NCBI GenBank assembly: GCA_963682175.1
Contig: OY821787.1
Location: 15,106,501 to 15,170,500 of the forward strand
Direction: 5' to 3'
Origin: Triglochin maritima
Lineage: Eukaryota > Streptophyta > Magnoliopsida > Alismatales > Juncaginaceae
Length of the DNA stretch: 64,000 bases
In this document: piece after piece, positions 21,335-31,592 of the stretch
Position numbering within the stretch: the first letter of the stretch is position 1
How the letters are laid out: each line of letters begins with the position of its first letter
Notes under the pieces: generated by a model
Databases searched by the model: none
The model's input: the letters and a program-made list of their open reading frames with translations, nothing else
Told to the model about the DNA's origin: nothing
Position numbers and translations under genes: made by a program

Positions 21335-23364
21335 TGATGGGTTGGGGTGAGTAGGGTGTTGTGGATGAGGAAAAGGTTACTGTTGAGCCGAGTTTTAGTT
21401 TTATAACCCAAAACCTTTTCTCCCATGTCTTCTTCCCTTCCGTTCCAGCACTCATCCCTCCGTTCTTCTTCCTTTTACTCGTGTTCCAGAGGTGGTGGAT
21501 GCAGCGTCGGAGCGTGGTGAGCGAGGCGTGGCGTGACCGTTGAGGCTTCCGACGTTGAACGAACTCCGGTGTGCTCCGTCTTCCTCTTTGAGGTATGCTG
21601 GCTTCTTAGTGTGATTTTGTGGTTCACCCTCGTGGGAGAGTTGTGTTGGTCGGTCGGGGGAGGTTGGAGACCTCTCCGCGGCGTGTTTTGCGTAAATCCT
21701 TGGCTGGCGTGAGGTTGAAGACGACCAACGGTCGATCGGGTTCCTTCGGGCGGTCGACCGATGTAGTGTATTTTACCAGACTTTAACCATCACCGGTCGA
21801 ACGATGCCATGTGACGGTCGACCGGTAGTGCATTTTGCTGGTGAGTTGGGATTGCCTGTCGTGTTTCGGTCGACCGGTTCCTTGGGTTCGTTCGACCGGA
21901 ACTTAAGTGTACTGAATAGAGATGCATGTTTGTTCGACCGTTTATTGTTATGCGTTCGACCGTTATATGACTTAGAACTGCTAGGATGCCCTGGTAGATT
22001 TCGGTCGACCGGGACCCCTGAGTCGGTCAACCGGTAGTATTGAATTGATGTTGACCAGACTCTGGATTTTGACCTGGTATCGTTCGATCGGTTTTAGATC
22101 TCTGTTCGACCGTTGGGACTTAGGTTTTGCACAGTCAGTTCGACCGTTACAGACTTTCGGTCGACCGAACCTTTCAAGGGAACGGTCGACCGGGTTTCCT
22201 CTTTCGGTCGACCATTTGTGCATAGAGCCAATTTCTCAGTCCTTTTTTGGATACCAACTCTGTCCACGGAAACCCGTATCCTCACCTTGTGCGTGAGCCG
22301 GGAGGTGACGGTGGGCACGTACGCGTGCCTGCCCAGGGACCGCCGTATGGAAGAGTGTGGGTGTTCGGGACGTGTCACCTCCGTGTATGGATCGTGACTT
22401 GATGTGATGGATTGATTGGACTCGTTGTAGAGTAGCAGGCCTGAGGGATCGCGAATCCCAATATATGATGTTGTGCGAGCACGCAAGTGTCGTTGGGTGA
22501 GGTGACTATTAGCCTGGATGGCTACGGAGGTCGCTGCCCTGCTTTTATAGCGGCGCGGTCGTGGAGCCTGATGACCTGGCAGACTTCGGTCTGGACCCGT
22601 CCGATGTTGTGCCAGACGTATTGATGGACCACCGATGTTGTGCCGGTGATGCCGTCGATGCTGTTTTGGCGATGATGATTGATGGGCCGGTGTTGTTCCG
22701 GCTATGTTCCTCAGATGGGCACCTACTGAGATGATGATTGATGGACCGACCGAGCGACGGCTCCGTTGGTCTGGTTTCGACCACGAAGTTACATATTTGT
22801 TTCTTATGGCGCGTACTTGGCGGATGCTCCATGCCGAACCCCATGATTAGTGTAGCCGAGTGTGGGGAGTGTCACATCATGTTCTGTTAGACCGTATGTG
22901 CCTACGATAGGTCTCCCTGGGGAGACCCGATGATGATTGTCGGACTGATGTCCTGTGTTATCCTTCAGGGGAACTGTTTTCCTTACTGTTGATGACATGA
23001 CATGCTACTAGTATGATAAGTTCATTTGTACTACTGCATGCATATAGATGAGCTTGGCATATGGGGTTTCCTTATGGAAACTCAGGCATTGTTGTTACAT
23101 ACTTTTCAGGACCGTAGTAGGTCCAGTTCGGTGGTGATCAGCGGGCGCGCGCATCTTGTGATCGGATCCTCTCTTTCGGACTACTGAGGTCGACATGATT
23201 ACTTTTATCTCCCTTTGTTGTATTCATGTATCGTTTTGACAAACTCTGATGTAATATGGTGCACCGGTTATATATTTGATGAGAAGTAATAGTCCCGTCT
23301 TTGATTATTGGTCTCTGTTATATTGATGATAATTTTTAAATTTCCACTGTTTCGGGATGTTACA
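21335..23364 (+). repeat. Tekay 5' LTR (recognisable part)
   Basis: About 2030 bp shared with the 3' LTR pieces, from TGATGGGTTGGGG to CGGGATGTTACA. It contains a run of CGGTCGACCG-type motifs at 21740-22215. A short direct repeat of the AAAAGGTTACTGTTGA region flanks its start. Confidence 0.85.
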
Positions 23365-23367
23365 ATT

Positions 23368-23378
23368 TGGTATCAGAG
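23368..23378 (+). promoter_or_regulatory. Primer-binding site (initiator Met-tRNA)
   Basis: TGGTATCAGAG lies three bases after the LTR end GTTACA, the standard position for priming minus-strand synthesis in this group. Confidence 0.9.
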
Positions 23379-23491
23379 AGGTCGATTCCTATGCGGTTCC
23401 CAATGAAATCAGCCTTGTAGTAATAGGACACATGCATTTTATCTTTTGGCATGCATTCATGGCTGAAGTTTGTGATTGTTTCTTCTGTCAG

Positions 23492-24162
23492 ATGGCTCCT
23501 AGACGCGTGAGGAGTTCTCCTCGTCATCGTGATGCCAGTGATGCCACTGAGGGCGCCAACTGGGACAGGTTGGGCAAGTTTCTGGAGCGTCAGGCAGCCC
23601 AGAATGTGCACGGCGGGATGGGCGCTGAGCACGATCGGATTATGCGTCAGCACCCACCGAGTTTTGATGGCAGGAGTGCTCCAGAGGTAGCGGAGGGCTG
23701 GGTCTTCAAGATGCAGAAGATTTTTCGAGCGATTGGAGTTGCACCTGAGAGGAGGGTGGATCTGGCCACCTATGTATTTGATGGCGATGTAGCCAACTGG
23801 TGGAGGACCGCGTCCACGGTTATGTTAAAGGACCGTGAGGCCGTCAGTTGGGAAGAGTTCTTGGAGGTGTTTCATGAGCAGTATTTTCCCCAGCACGTCA
23901 GGGATCGGAAGAGAGAGGAGTTCATGTTGCTGGAGCAAAAAAAGATGACTCTGGCGAGTTACATCAGCAGGTTCAACGCTTTGGAGCGTTACTGCCCAGA
24001 GATCTGTGTGACCCCTGAGCAGCGGGCGAGGAAGTTCGTGAAGGGACTGAGGCAGCCGCTCCGATCACGTGTGACAAACAGTATACCGCGGACCCTTGCA
24101 GATGCGGTGAAGCATGCTACCATCATTGAGCAGGACCAGAGGGAGTGTCTTCAGGAGGCGAG
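23492..24162 (+). pseudogene. Tekay Gag, N-terminal part (interrupted)
   Basis: Starts at ATG 23492 (MAPRRVRSSPRH). The retrotransposon gag domain is clear: HPPSFDGRSAPEVAEGWVF, LATYVFDGDVANWWR, SWEEFLEVFHEQYFPQHVR and TLASYISRFNALERYCPE. The frame is open to 24162, where a gag-only LTR element is inserted. It resumes at 31593 with the zinc knuckle after removal of one GCGAG copy. Confidence 0.9.
24158..24162. repeat. Target-site duplication GCGAG (left)
   Basis: The same 5-bp GCGAG follows the 3' LTR at 31588-31592. Five base pairs is standard for Ty3/gypsy integration. Confidence 0.9.
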
Positions 24163-25390
24163 TGATGCATTGCATACATTGCATCATATGTCTTTCATTT
24201 AGATTACTTTTACATCAATAAATGCTACTAAGGTATGTGTTTAGTCTTATTTACAGAATACAGGGACCTGAATGCAATTTACCCACATCCCGAGCATAAA
24301 CGCATGCAAAAGACTCATTTCTATCATAAAGACCAAGTTCAAGATTATCGGGTTACGAATGGAAATGTATCCAAGCATAAAAGCATTCAAGTCCTAATTG
24401 CAAAAAGAACAAGTACTTAAGCACAAAAGTAGCCGGGGACTTAAATGCAAAAAGTCAAGGACCTAATTGCAAATCACGAGTAGCTTTTATTCTTTTGGAG
24501 AAAATATATAGAAAAATCAATGTATATCTCCAAATATGTGAAGGAATTAATCCGGAGCTCAAAAGAATGGAAAGAATCAATCCAGACGCGTAAAGGAGGA
24601 TCAAATCATACCATAAACATTCAACCAAAATCCGGACAAAATCAGGCCAGATTGTGCGGCGTTTCCGCCACACCACACACACAACGTGCGGCGTTTCCGC
24701 CGCCCAAGCTTCGATCCGTGTGCTCCAATTTCGTTCAGTCGTGTCTGGACACGTGTACTTTCCAATATTATACCTAGATCCCTTGTAGCAACTATAAATA
24801 GACCCGAGAACGATGTTAGAAGGGTCCTTAGTCTTTGGTGGTAGTTTTTATTCTTAATCTTAGTTTTGTAATCTTCTTTTCATTAATAAAATTCTGTCTT
24901 TTATTTCTTACTTTTAGTTTTCTTTTGTAATGTCTCAAGGACCCCTTCTTCCTCCCTCTATGAGTTTCTAACTCCTTCCAAAGGGTGGAGGTGACGGATT
25001 AGGGTGAAGAGAAGATGAATGAATGTTATTATTTTAATTTCGTGTTAGTCTATTTTGATTACTTGAGTTTATGTTAAATCATTTATCATGTAATGCTTTA
25101 TAACTAATATGATTTATTATAAGTTTCTGAATTCTCTAATCTAAACCTTAAATCTAAACCTCCACCCGACGGAATTCACCTCTTTGTTCTTGTTTTAAAT
25201 TTAATTGTTCTTGTTCTTGCTTTAGATAATTAAAACCCAAAAATCTCAAAACCCAATTATTTCTTCTCTCCTTCTTCCCCTTAATCGAAAATCACGAAAA
25301 TAACAAATCTCTCCCTCCTTGTGTTCGACCCGTATTTGCCACGTCCTCATTGACGTCGTGCACTTGCGGTATAAATTTAATTTCTCATCA
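24163..25390 (+). repeat. 5' LTR of gag-only element 1
   Basis: 1228 bp, TGATGCATTGC...TTCTCATCA. A TATA box (TATAAATA) is at 24793-24800. Upstream are twin GC-rich palindromes at 24654-24673 (one mismatch) and 24688-24703, built on GCGGCGTTTCCGCCGC. An early part of U3 can be read as a 61-codon frame; I regard this as chance. Confidence 0.95.
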
Positions 25391-26830
25391 AGTTTTTGGC
25401 GCCGTTGCCGGGGAGGCAACGCAAATTTTATTTTTTGTTGATTTCGATTTTATTCTGTTTATCTTGTGCGCGATCTAACTATTTGGATTTGTGTTTCAGG
25501 AGACAACAAAGCACGCGGCGAAATCTGAGCAACAAGGGCGGCGGAATCGCCGCACATCAAGAGTAACCTGCGGCGGAATCACCGCACAAGTGAAGCATCT
25601 GGGCTTCAAATTTTTCTGGGGTTAGCACCATCTCTGGGTGGACGCGTGGAGCTACTGAAATTTCGAGAGAGGGCGGCGAACCCGACTGAGCATTGCGTAG
25701 GTAACCTTCGTTGCCTTTTTCCTCGTAATTTCTAGTTTCAGAAAATTTCCTTTTATTAGAATTGCACGTGTTAAGCTTAAATTCCATAATTGACAATAAT
25801 TCAACTCTGACCTAAAAATTGGCAAAACTAGAAGAACTTAGTGCATGCATCATATAATGTTTTGTTTGCATTATTCTTGCTAAATTCTTGCAAATTATTG
25901 TTATTGTTGAAGAGTGCTGGAGGGAAGGTACGTATCGCGTTTTAACGATTGCATTTAAGCATATAATTTAGTTTGCATACAACCTTGCAATTGCCCCCCA
26001 CTAAAGACCATTGTTTGACTATCTTTGCTAGATTTAAGTTAAACTATCTTAAGGGCAACTCCGTAGGCAAAGATACGGTGGGGATTTCATCACCCTTCCG
26101 TGGCCCACAAATCACAATCCTAAAGTGTCACCTAAGCCTTAAATTTAAAATCAATTAGACATTGGCCCCTAAGGAATCGAACTCATTTAAGGAGAAGAAT
26201 TGGTTTGACTTGCTATGACCTGAAGCCGATTGAATTTAATTTGGTGTCTAGAAAGTGTTTTTGTGTTGACGTAAGTCTTCCAAGCGAAGTGGTTGTCTAA
26301 TTGGCACCGACTCTGTCGGAAGCGCCCCCACTAGCTATACACGGCCTGGCCAAGTTGGTTTGATTAGTGAGGGAGGTGAATCAAGCGAATCAATTCGACT
26401 CAACCAGTTAGGAGTCGTCTAGATCTAAGCGACACTAGGTCTAGGATTGTTTGAACCGTGCTTTCTTAGGAATTTTCTGACCAACCCTCTTTCTATATTT
26501 AGAGTTAGGTTTCCCTTCTCATCTGAGTCTTCTTTCTCTTCTCACCTAAATTCTCTAGATTAGGATTCCTTTCTCATCTTGCCCCATTCTATTGTTTGTT
26601 TCCCTTTTGAAAAAAAAAACATAAAAAAACGAAAATATAATAAAAAATTGTAATTAATTCTTGAAATTAAATTTCGAATTTAAATTTCGAATTTGAATTC
26701 AAAAATTGATTCAACCCGGTGCACTCAGATTTGAATTCGGGACTTGAGTAATCGACTCTCACGAGTTCATCTAGATTCCAGTCTGGAACTTAGCCCCAAT
26801 CCACCTGTTGCACCACCTCACCCAGATCCA
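25391..26830 (+). promoter_or_regulatory. Leader of gag-only element 1 (PBS, palindromes, conserved block)
   Basis: The primer-binding site TGGCGCCGTTGCCGGGGA is at 25397-25414. Two more palindromes of the U3 type lie at 25538-25553 (GCGGCGGAATCGCCGC) and 25569-25586. A block around 26073-26150 including GGTGGGGATTTCATCACCC is shared with the second gag-only family. The rest is AT-rich leader with no gene. Confidence 0.8.
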
Positions 26831-29008
26831 ATGGGTGAGAACGTAGTGGACCCGCCTGTTGCACAACCTATAACTCTGAGGGATCGATGCTATCCAGCGA
26901 TGGCTGCTCAGCCATCGTGCATCGTTATGCCCACCATACCGGGTCGCGACTTCGAACTTAAGGCACAATACATGAGTATGTTGCCTAAGTTCACCTCTAG
27001 GGAAGACCCATATCTCTTCCTTAGAGAATTTGAGGAAATCTGCTCTCTTATGCAATACCAGCATATCCCTGAGGAGGTAGTGCGTCTGAAATTCGTGCCT
27101 CTAGCACTAAAGGACGACACTAAGAAATGGCTATATAGTCTAGCCGAAAGATCTATTAGGAGTTGGGCTGAGTTTGTTCAAGTATTCCTGAAAAAATATT
27201 TTCCCAACCATAAGACTATGAGGATTAGGAATGAAATTGTTGCATTCGTTCAGTCTGAGAGCGAGCCGTTCTATTCCTATCTAGAACGATTTAAGAGTGT
27301 ACTGACCCAATGCCCTCATCATGGAATTCCAAGATGGCAATTATGCGAAATTATTTATGAGGGATTGACACCCACATCTAGAGTTATGGTAGAATCCGTA
27401 AGCCAAGGGAACTTCATGTCAAAAAATGAAAATGATGCCTGGACTTTCCTTGAGGATTTAGCTGAAAACAGTATGCAATGGGACAATGCTAGAACACCGC
27501 TTAACCCGAGTATTGGATCTAGAATAGCAAGTCAACCCAAACCAGGTGTCTTAGCTGTAGATGCCAACATAGCGGCTGAAGCAAAACTAGCTACCCTTAT
27601 GCGCAGAATGGAAAGTTTAGAGCTACAAACCCAAAACCGAGTAAATCAAGCCTCGACTATCCCGTGCTCTAGATGTTGTCAGACTGGTCATGTAAAGGAG
27701 GATTGTGCTGAATGGGACCAAGTTAATGCCATGTATAACCATGCTAGAAATGACCCATACGCATCAACCTATAACTCGAGTTGGCGTAATAATTCCAATT
27801 TCTCTTCAAACCAACAGGGTCAACCTCCTAGACAACAACCGAACCCGTATAACCAAAATAATACATCATCTGGGTTTAGTAACAATAACGATCATGAGGT
27901 TAGGTTGACAAGCTTGGAAAATTTGATGAAAACTTTTATACAAACAACCAACCAGACCTTCCAAAGGCTAGAGACACAAGTCAGCCAACTAGCACAAATA
28001 GTAGGTGAAAGAGAAAAGGGTCGGTTTCCAAGTCAACCTGAAGTGAACCCTAGATCTAATAATAATTCATATCAATCCTATCAAGCACCTTCAGGAAATA
28101 ACAACCCTAGACCGGTTCAAATGGTTAATGAGGAAGGACCGTTCCAACAAATAAATGCAGTAGTATCATTACGGTCCGGAAGACAAGTTGATAACAATGT
28201 GGTAAATCCTAGAGTGTCCAATCAATCTAGCCATCAAGCACCCACATATGACCTGACCATTGAACCTGACGTCCAATCTGAAACGCCCAACCCACTTACT
28301 CAACCTGAACCCATAGCTCAACCTGAACCTGAGCGAGTCTATGTCCCTAAAGCCTCATTTCCCAATAGACTCAAAAAGAACTCAAGTGCACAAATAGAGA
28401 AAATCTTGGAAGTATTTAAGCAAGTTAAGGTGAACATTCCACTCTTAGACATGATTCAACAAATACCTGCTTATGCTAAATTCTTAAAAGATTTGTGCAC
28501 TAAAAAGAGAAAAACAAACGTACCAAAGAAGGCATTCTTAACTGCAAACATAAGTTCTATTTTGTCCAACACATCTCCTATAAAATATAAGGATCCTGGA
28601 TGTCCCCCATTTTCATGTTCAATAGGAGATACTTTTATCAACAGAGCACTTCTAGACCTTGGTGCTAGTGTTAACCTACTCCCATACTCTATCTGTGAGC
28701 AGATGAACCTTGGTCCATTAAAACCCTCTAGGACAACCCTTCAATTTGCTGATTGCTCTATTAAGAAACCAAGAGGTGTAGTAGAGGATGTTTTGATCAA
28801 GGTTGGTGACTTCATTTACCCAGTGGATTTTGTTGTACTAGATACCGCACCTGTTGTAAATCCTAATCGACAAATCCCTGTAACTCTAGGCAGACCCTTT
28901 TTGGCCACTTCTGAAGCATTGATAAACTGTCGAAATGGGCTCATGCAATTATCTTTTGGGAACTTAAAAGCTGAATTTAATATCTTTCATATTGATAGTG
29001 AGCCATAA
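26831..29008 (+). CDS. Gag-protease polyprotein of gag-only element 1
   Basis: An intact frame of 725 residues from ATG 26831 to a TAA at 29006-29008; the frame is open further upstream to about 26744 without an ATG. The retrotransposon gag domain lies at about residues 35-230 (PKFTSREDPYLFLREFEEIC, KKWLYSLAERSIRSWAEFV, QCPHHGIPRWQLCEIIYEGL). A CCHC knuckle CSRCCQTGHVKEDC follows at about 27664-27705, then a long Asn/Gln/Pro-rich linker, and a retropepsin-like protease with active-site DLGASVNLLP near 28658 and ILGRPFLAT-type VTLGRPFLAT near 28880. It would form virus-like particles and mature them, but supplies no polymerase or integrase. Codon-level intactness fits recent activity. Confidence 0.92.
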   Translation: MGENVVDPPVAQPITLRDRCYPAMAAQPSCIVMPTIPGRDFELKAQYMSMLPKFTSREDPYLFLREFEEICSLMQYQHIPEEVVRLKFVPLALKDDTKKWLYSLAERSIRSWAEFVQVFLKKYFPNHKTMRIRNEIVAFVQSESEPFYSYLERFKSVLTQCPHHGIPRWQLCEIIYEGLTPTSRVMVESVSQGNFMSKNENDAWTFLEDLAENSMQWDNARTPLNPSIGSRIASQPKPGVLAVDANIAAEAKLATLMRRMESLELQTQNRVNQASTIPCSRCCQTGHVKEDCAEWDQVNAMYNHARNDPYASTYNSSWRNNSNFSSNQQGQPPRQQPNPYNQNNTSSGFSNNNDHEVRLTSLENLMKTFIQTTNQTFQRLETQVSQLAQIVGEREKGRFPSQPEVNPRSNNNSYQSYQAPSGNNNPRPVQMVNEEGPFQQINAVVSLRSGRQVDNNVVNPRVSNQSSHQAPTYDLTIEPDVQSETPNPLTQPEPIAQPEPERVYVPKASFPNRLKKNSSAQIEKILEVFKQVKVNIPLLDMIQQIPAYAKFLKDLCTKKRKTNVPKKAFLTANISSILSNTSPIKYKDPGCPPFSCSIGDTFINRALLDLGASVNLLPYSICEQMNLGPLKPSRTTLQFADCSIKKPRGVVEDVLIKVGDFIYPVDFVVLDTAPVVNPNRQIPVTLGRPFLATSEALINCRNGLMQLSFGNLKAEFNIFHIDSEP

Positions 29009-30359
29009 ATAACATGCAATCAAAGTGATGTTGTGATGAAATCGCGTATCTATAATATTTCTGAATCATCACAAAATCAAAAAGGAAGTAAGAAAAATGG
29101 GAGGAATTCATCTACACACCCACCGTCACTCGAGCAAATAAGAGAACCAATTTATGTGAGGGGTGTGGAACCTGTAACTCAGGATGCTCATTGCAACATG
29201 AGGAACAATTCAACTGGATACATGCACTAATATGGTGTCATTCAATCCAGTTCTGACTATGGTTGACTTTGAGCAAATTCCATCCGTCCACCGCAGTTCA
29301 TCAAGGTAATAAGTGCATTTGCTTTATATTTGCATACATTGAGGACAATGCATGATTTAGGTGTGGGGGGGTGTTTATGTATATATTTATCTATATATTC
29401 TGTCTTTTATTTAAAAAAAAATTAATGTTTCATGACATAGCTTAAGATTGAACTGCTAAAACCCGTGTACAAATTGCATTGAGTTTTTGTTCCTTATTAT
29501 ATAGTTCTGCTTGTAGAAATTGTGACATAAATCTAAGTTCCAAAGAAATAACCCATTGCCCTTTAAGACATGTATGTACTTAAATTGGATGAATCAAATC
29601 TTTGAAGTGGTTGATAAAAAGCAGAGGTTGAGGAAAATATACCGGGAAGTGTGGACTTCTAATAGCAATTAAGCCTTGAGGAAAATAAAAATAAAAATAA
29701 AGGAATAAAGTGAAGAAAACACATTTTGCAAAATGATTACAAAAACCCAAGCCTTTGAGTCACTGGTCCGTAGGGGTATCTTGAAACCCGGTAACTTGAG
29801 TCTACCAGCTCAGGATTATCGACCAAACTCGCTACACGAATGCAAAAGGGTAAAAGTGTCAAAAAGCAAATGTGTTGAATCACGAAAGAAAAGAAAAAAT
29901 AATAATAATACTCAAGGCCCAAAGCTAAAAGAATGATCCATGCCATGGTTGATCCGAATGATACTTCACCACCAGAGGAGGCGTGCAAAATAATTCAAGT
30001 GATAAACATGTGTAGAAGGGTTAGTGGTGTGAATGTTGGCGGAACAAAGACCAAGTCATATTTTTAATGAGTTAGATTTATATAATGAGCATGCAAGAAT
30101 TCTCAGTAAGATGTATAAGGTTGAGGTAGGGATATTGAGAACTATTAATGAAACGTTGATTCAGGATTTTGTGGGTATATCCGCTGAAAACCCTCAGGAG
30201 ACAACACTCCTCCCCCTTGGAAACTTGGAGGTTTAAAGGCTTGTTGCACATGCTAAGTGCAACCGTGATTCCTACGAAAGTGAGTTAGGATTTCCCTATT
30301 TTTATTTTTTGTATCTTCTGTTTTGCTAGGGACTAGCAAAATCTAGGTGTGGGGGTATT
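29009..30359 (+). other. 3' noncoding region of gag-only element 1
   Basis: No RT, integrase or env-like frame. It contains a conserved block at 30163-30293, with the 7-bp hairpin GTTGCAC/GTGCAAC at 30243-30263, and the polypurine tract next to the 3' LTR. Short open frames at 29733-29936 and 30033-30236 have no recognisable domain. Confidence 0.8.
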
Positions 30360-31587
30360 TGATGCACTGCATACATTGCATCATATGTCTTTCATTTAGA
30401 TTACTTTTACATCAATAAATGCTACTAAGGTATGTGTTTAGTCTTATTTACAGAATACAGGGACCTGAATGCAATTTACCCACATCCCGAGCATAAACGC
30501 ATGCAAAAGACTCATTTCTATCATAAAGACCAAGTTCAAGATTATCGGGTTACGAATGGAAATGTATCCAAGCATAAAAGCATTCAAGTCCTAATTGCAA
30601 AAAGAACAAGGACTTAAGCACAAAAGTAGCCGGGGATTTAAATGCAAAAAGTCAAGGACCTAATTGCAAATCACGAGTAGCTTTTATTCTCTTGGAGAAA
30701 ATATATAGAAAAATCAATGTATATCTCCAAATATGTGAAGGAATTAATCCGGAGCTCAAAAGAATGGAAAGAATCAATCCAGACGCGTAAAGGAGGATCA
30801 AATCATACCATAAACATTCAACCAAAATCTGGACAAAATCAGGCCAGATTGTGCGGCGTTTCCGCCGCACCACAGACACAATGTGCGGCGTTTCCGCCGC
30901 CCAAGCTTCGATCCGTGTGCTCCAATTTCGTTCAGTCGTGTCTGGACACGTGTACTTTCCAATATTATACCTAGATCCCTTGTAGCAACTATAAATAGAC
31001 CCGAGAACGATGTTAGAAGGGTCCTTAGTCTTTGGTGGTAGTTTTTATTCTTAATCTTAGTTTTGTAATCTTCTTTTCATTAATAAAATTCTGTCTTTTA
31101 TTTCTTACTTTTAGTTTTCTTTTGTAATGTCTCAAGGACCCCTTCTTCCTCCCTCTATGAGTTTCTAACTCCTTCCAAACGGTGGAGGTGACGGATTAGG
31201 GTGAAGAGAAGATGAATGAATGTTATTATTTTAATTTCGTGTTAGTCTATTTTGATTACTTGAGTTTATGTTAAATCATTTATCATGTAATGCTTTATAA
31301 CTAATATGATTTATTATAAGTTTCTGAATTCTCTAATCTAAACCTTAAATCTAAACCTCCACCCGACGGAATTCACCTCTTTGTTCTTGTTTTAAATTTA
31401 ATTGTTCTTGTTCTTGCTTTAGATAATTAAAACCCAAAAATCTCAAAACCCAATTATTTCTTCTCTCCTTCTTCCCCTTAATCGAAAATCACGAAAATAA
31501 CAAATCTCTCCCTCCTTGTGTTCGACCCGTATTTGCCACGTCTTCATTGACGCCGTGCACTTGCGGTATAAATTTAATTTCTCATCA
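30360..31587 (+). repeat. 3' LTR of gag-only element 1
   Basis: 1228 bp, nearly identical to 24163-25390. Here the first U3 palindrome is perfect (30851-30870, GTGCGGCGTTTCCGCCGCAC) and the second is at 30885-30900. It is followed by the TSD GCGAG at 31588-31592. Confidence 0.95.
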
Positions 31588-31592
31588 GCGAG

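Larger units (their letters stand above)
24163..31587 (+). mobile_element. Gag-protease-only LTR retrotransposon 1 (TR-GAG type, 7425 bp)
   Basis: A complete nonautonomous element with 1228-bp LTRs at both ends (TG...CA), a primer-binding site, one gag-protease ORF, and a polypurine tract (AGGTGTGGGGGTATT, about 30345-30359). No RT, RNase H or integrase is present. The two LTRs have equal length and differ at about 11 positions by eye, indicating recent insertion. It relies on enzymes from another element, probably an Athila-like autonomous relative judging from the Gag and primer site. Confidence 0.92.

Noticed and set aside
24235..24777. Short frames in the LTR repeated at 30432-30974
   Set aside because: They lie in U3 of an LTR, carry no domain, and repeat only because the LTR does.
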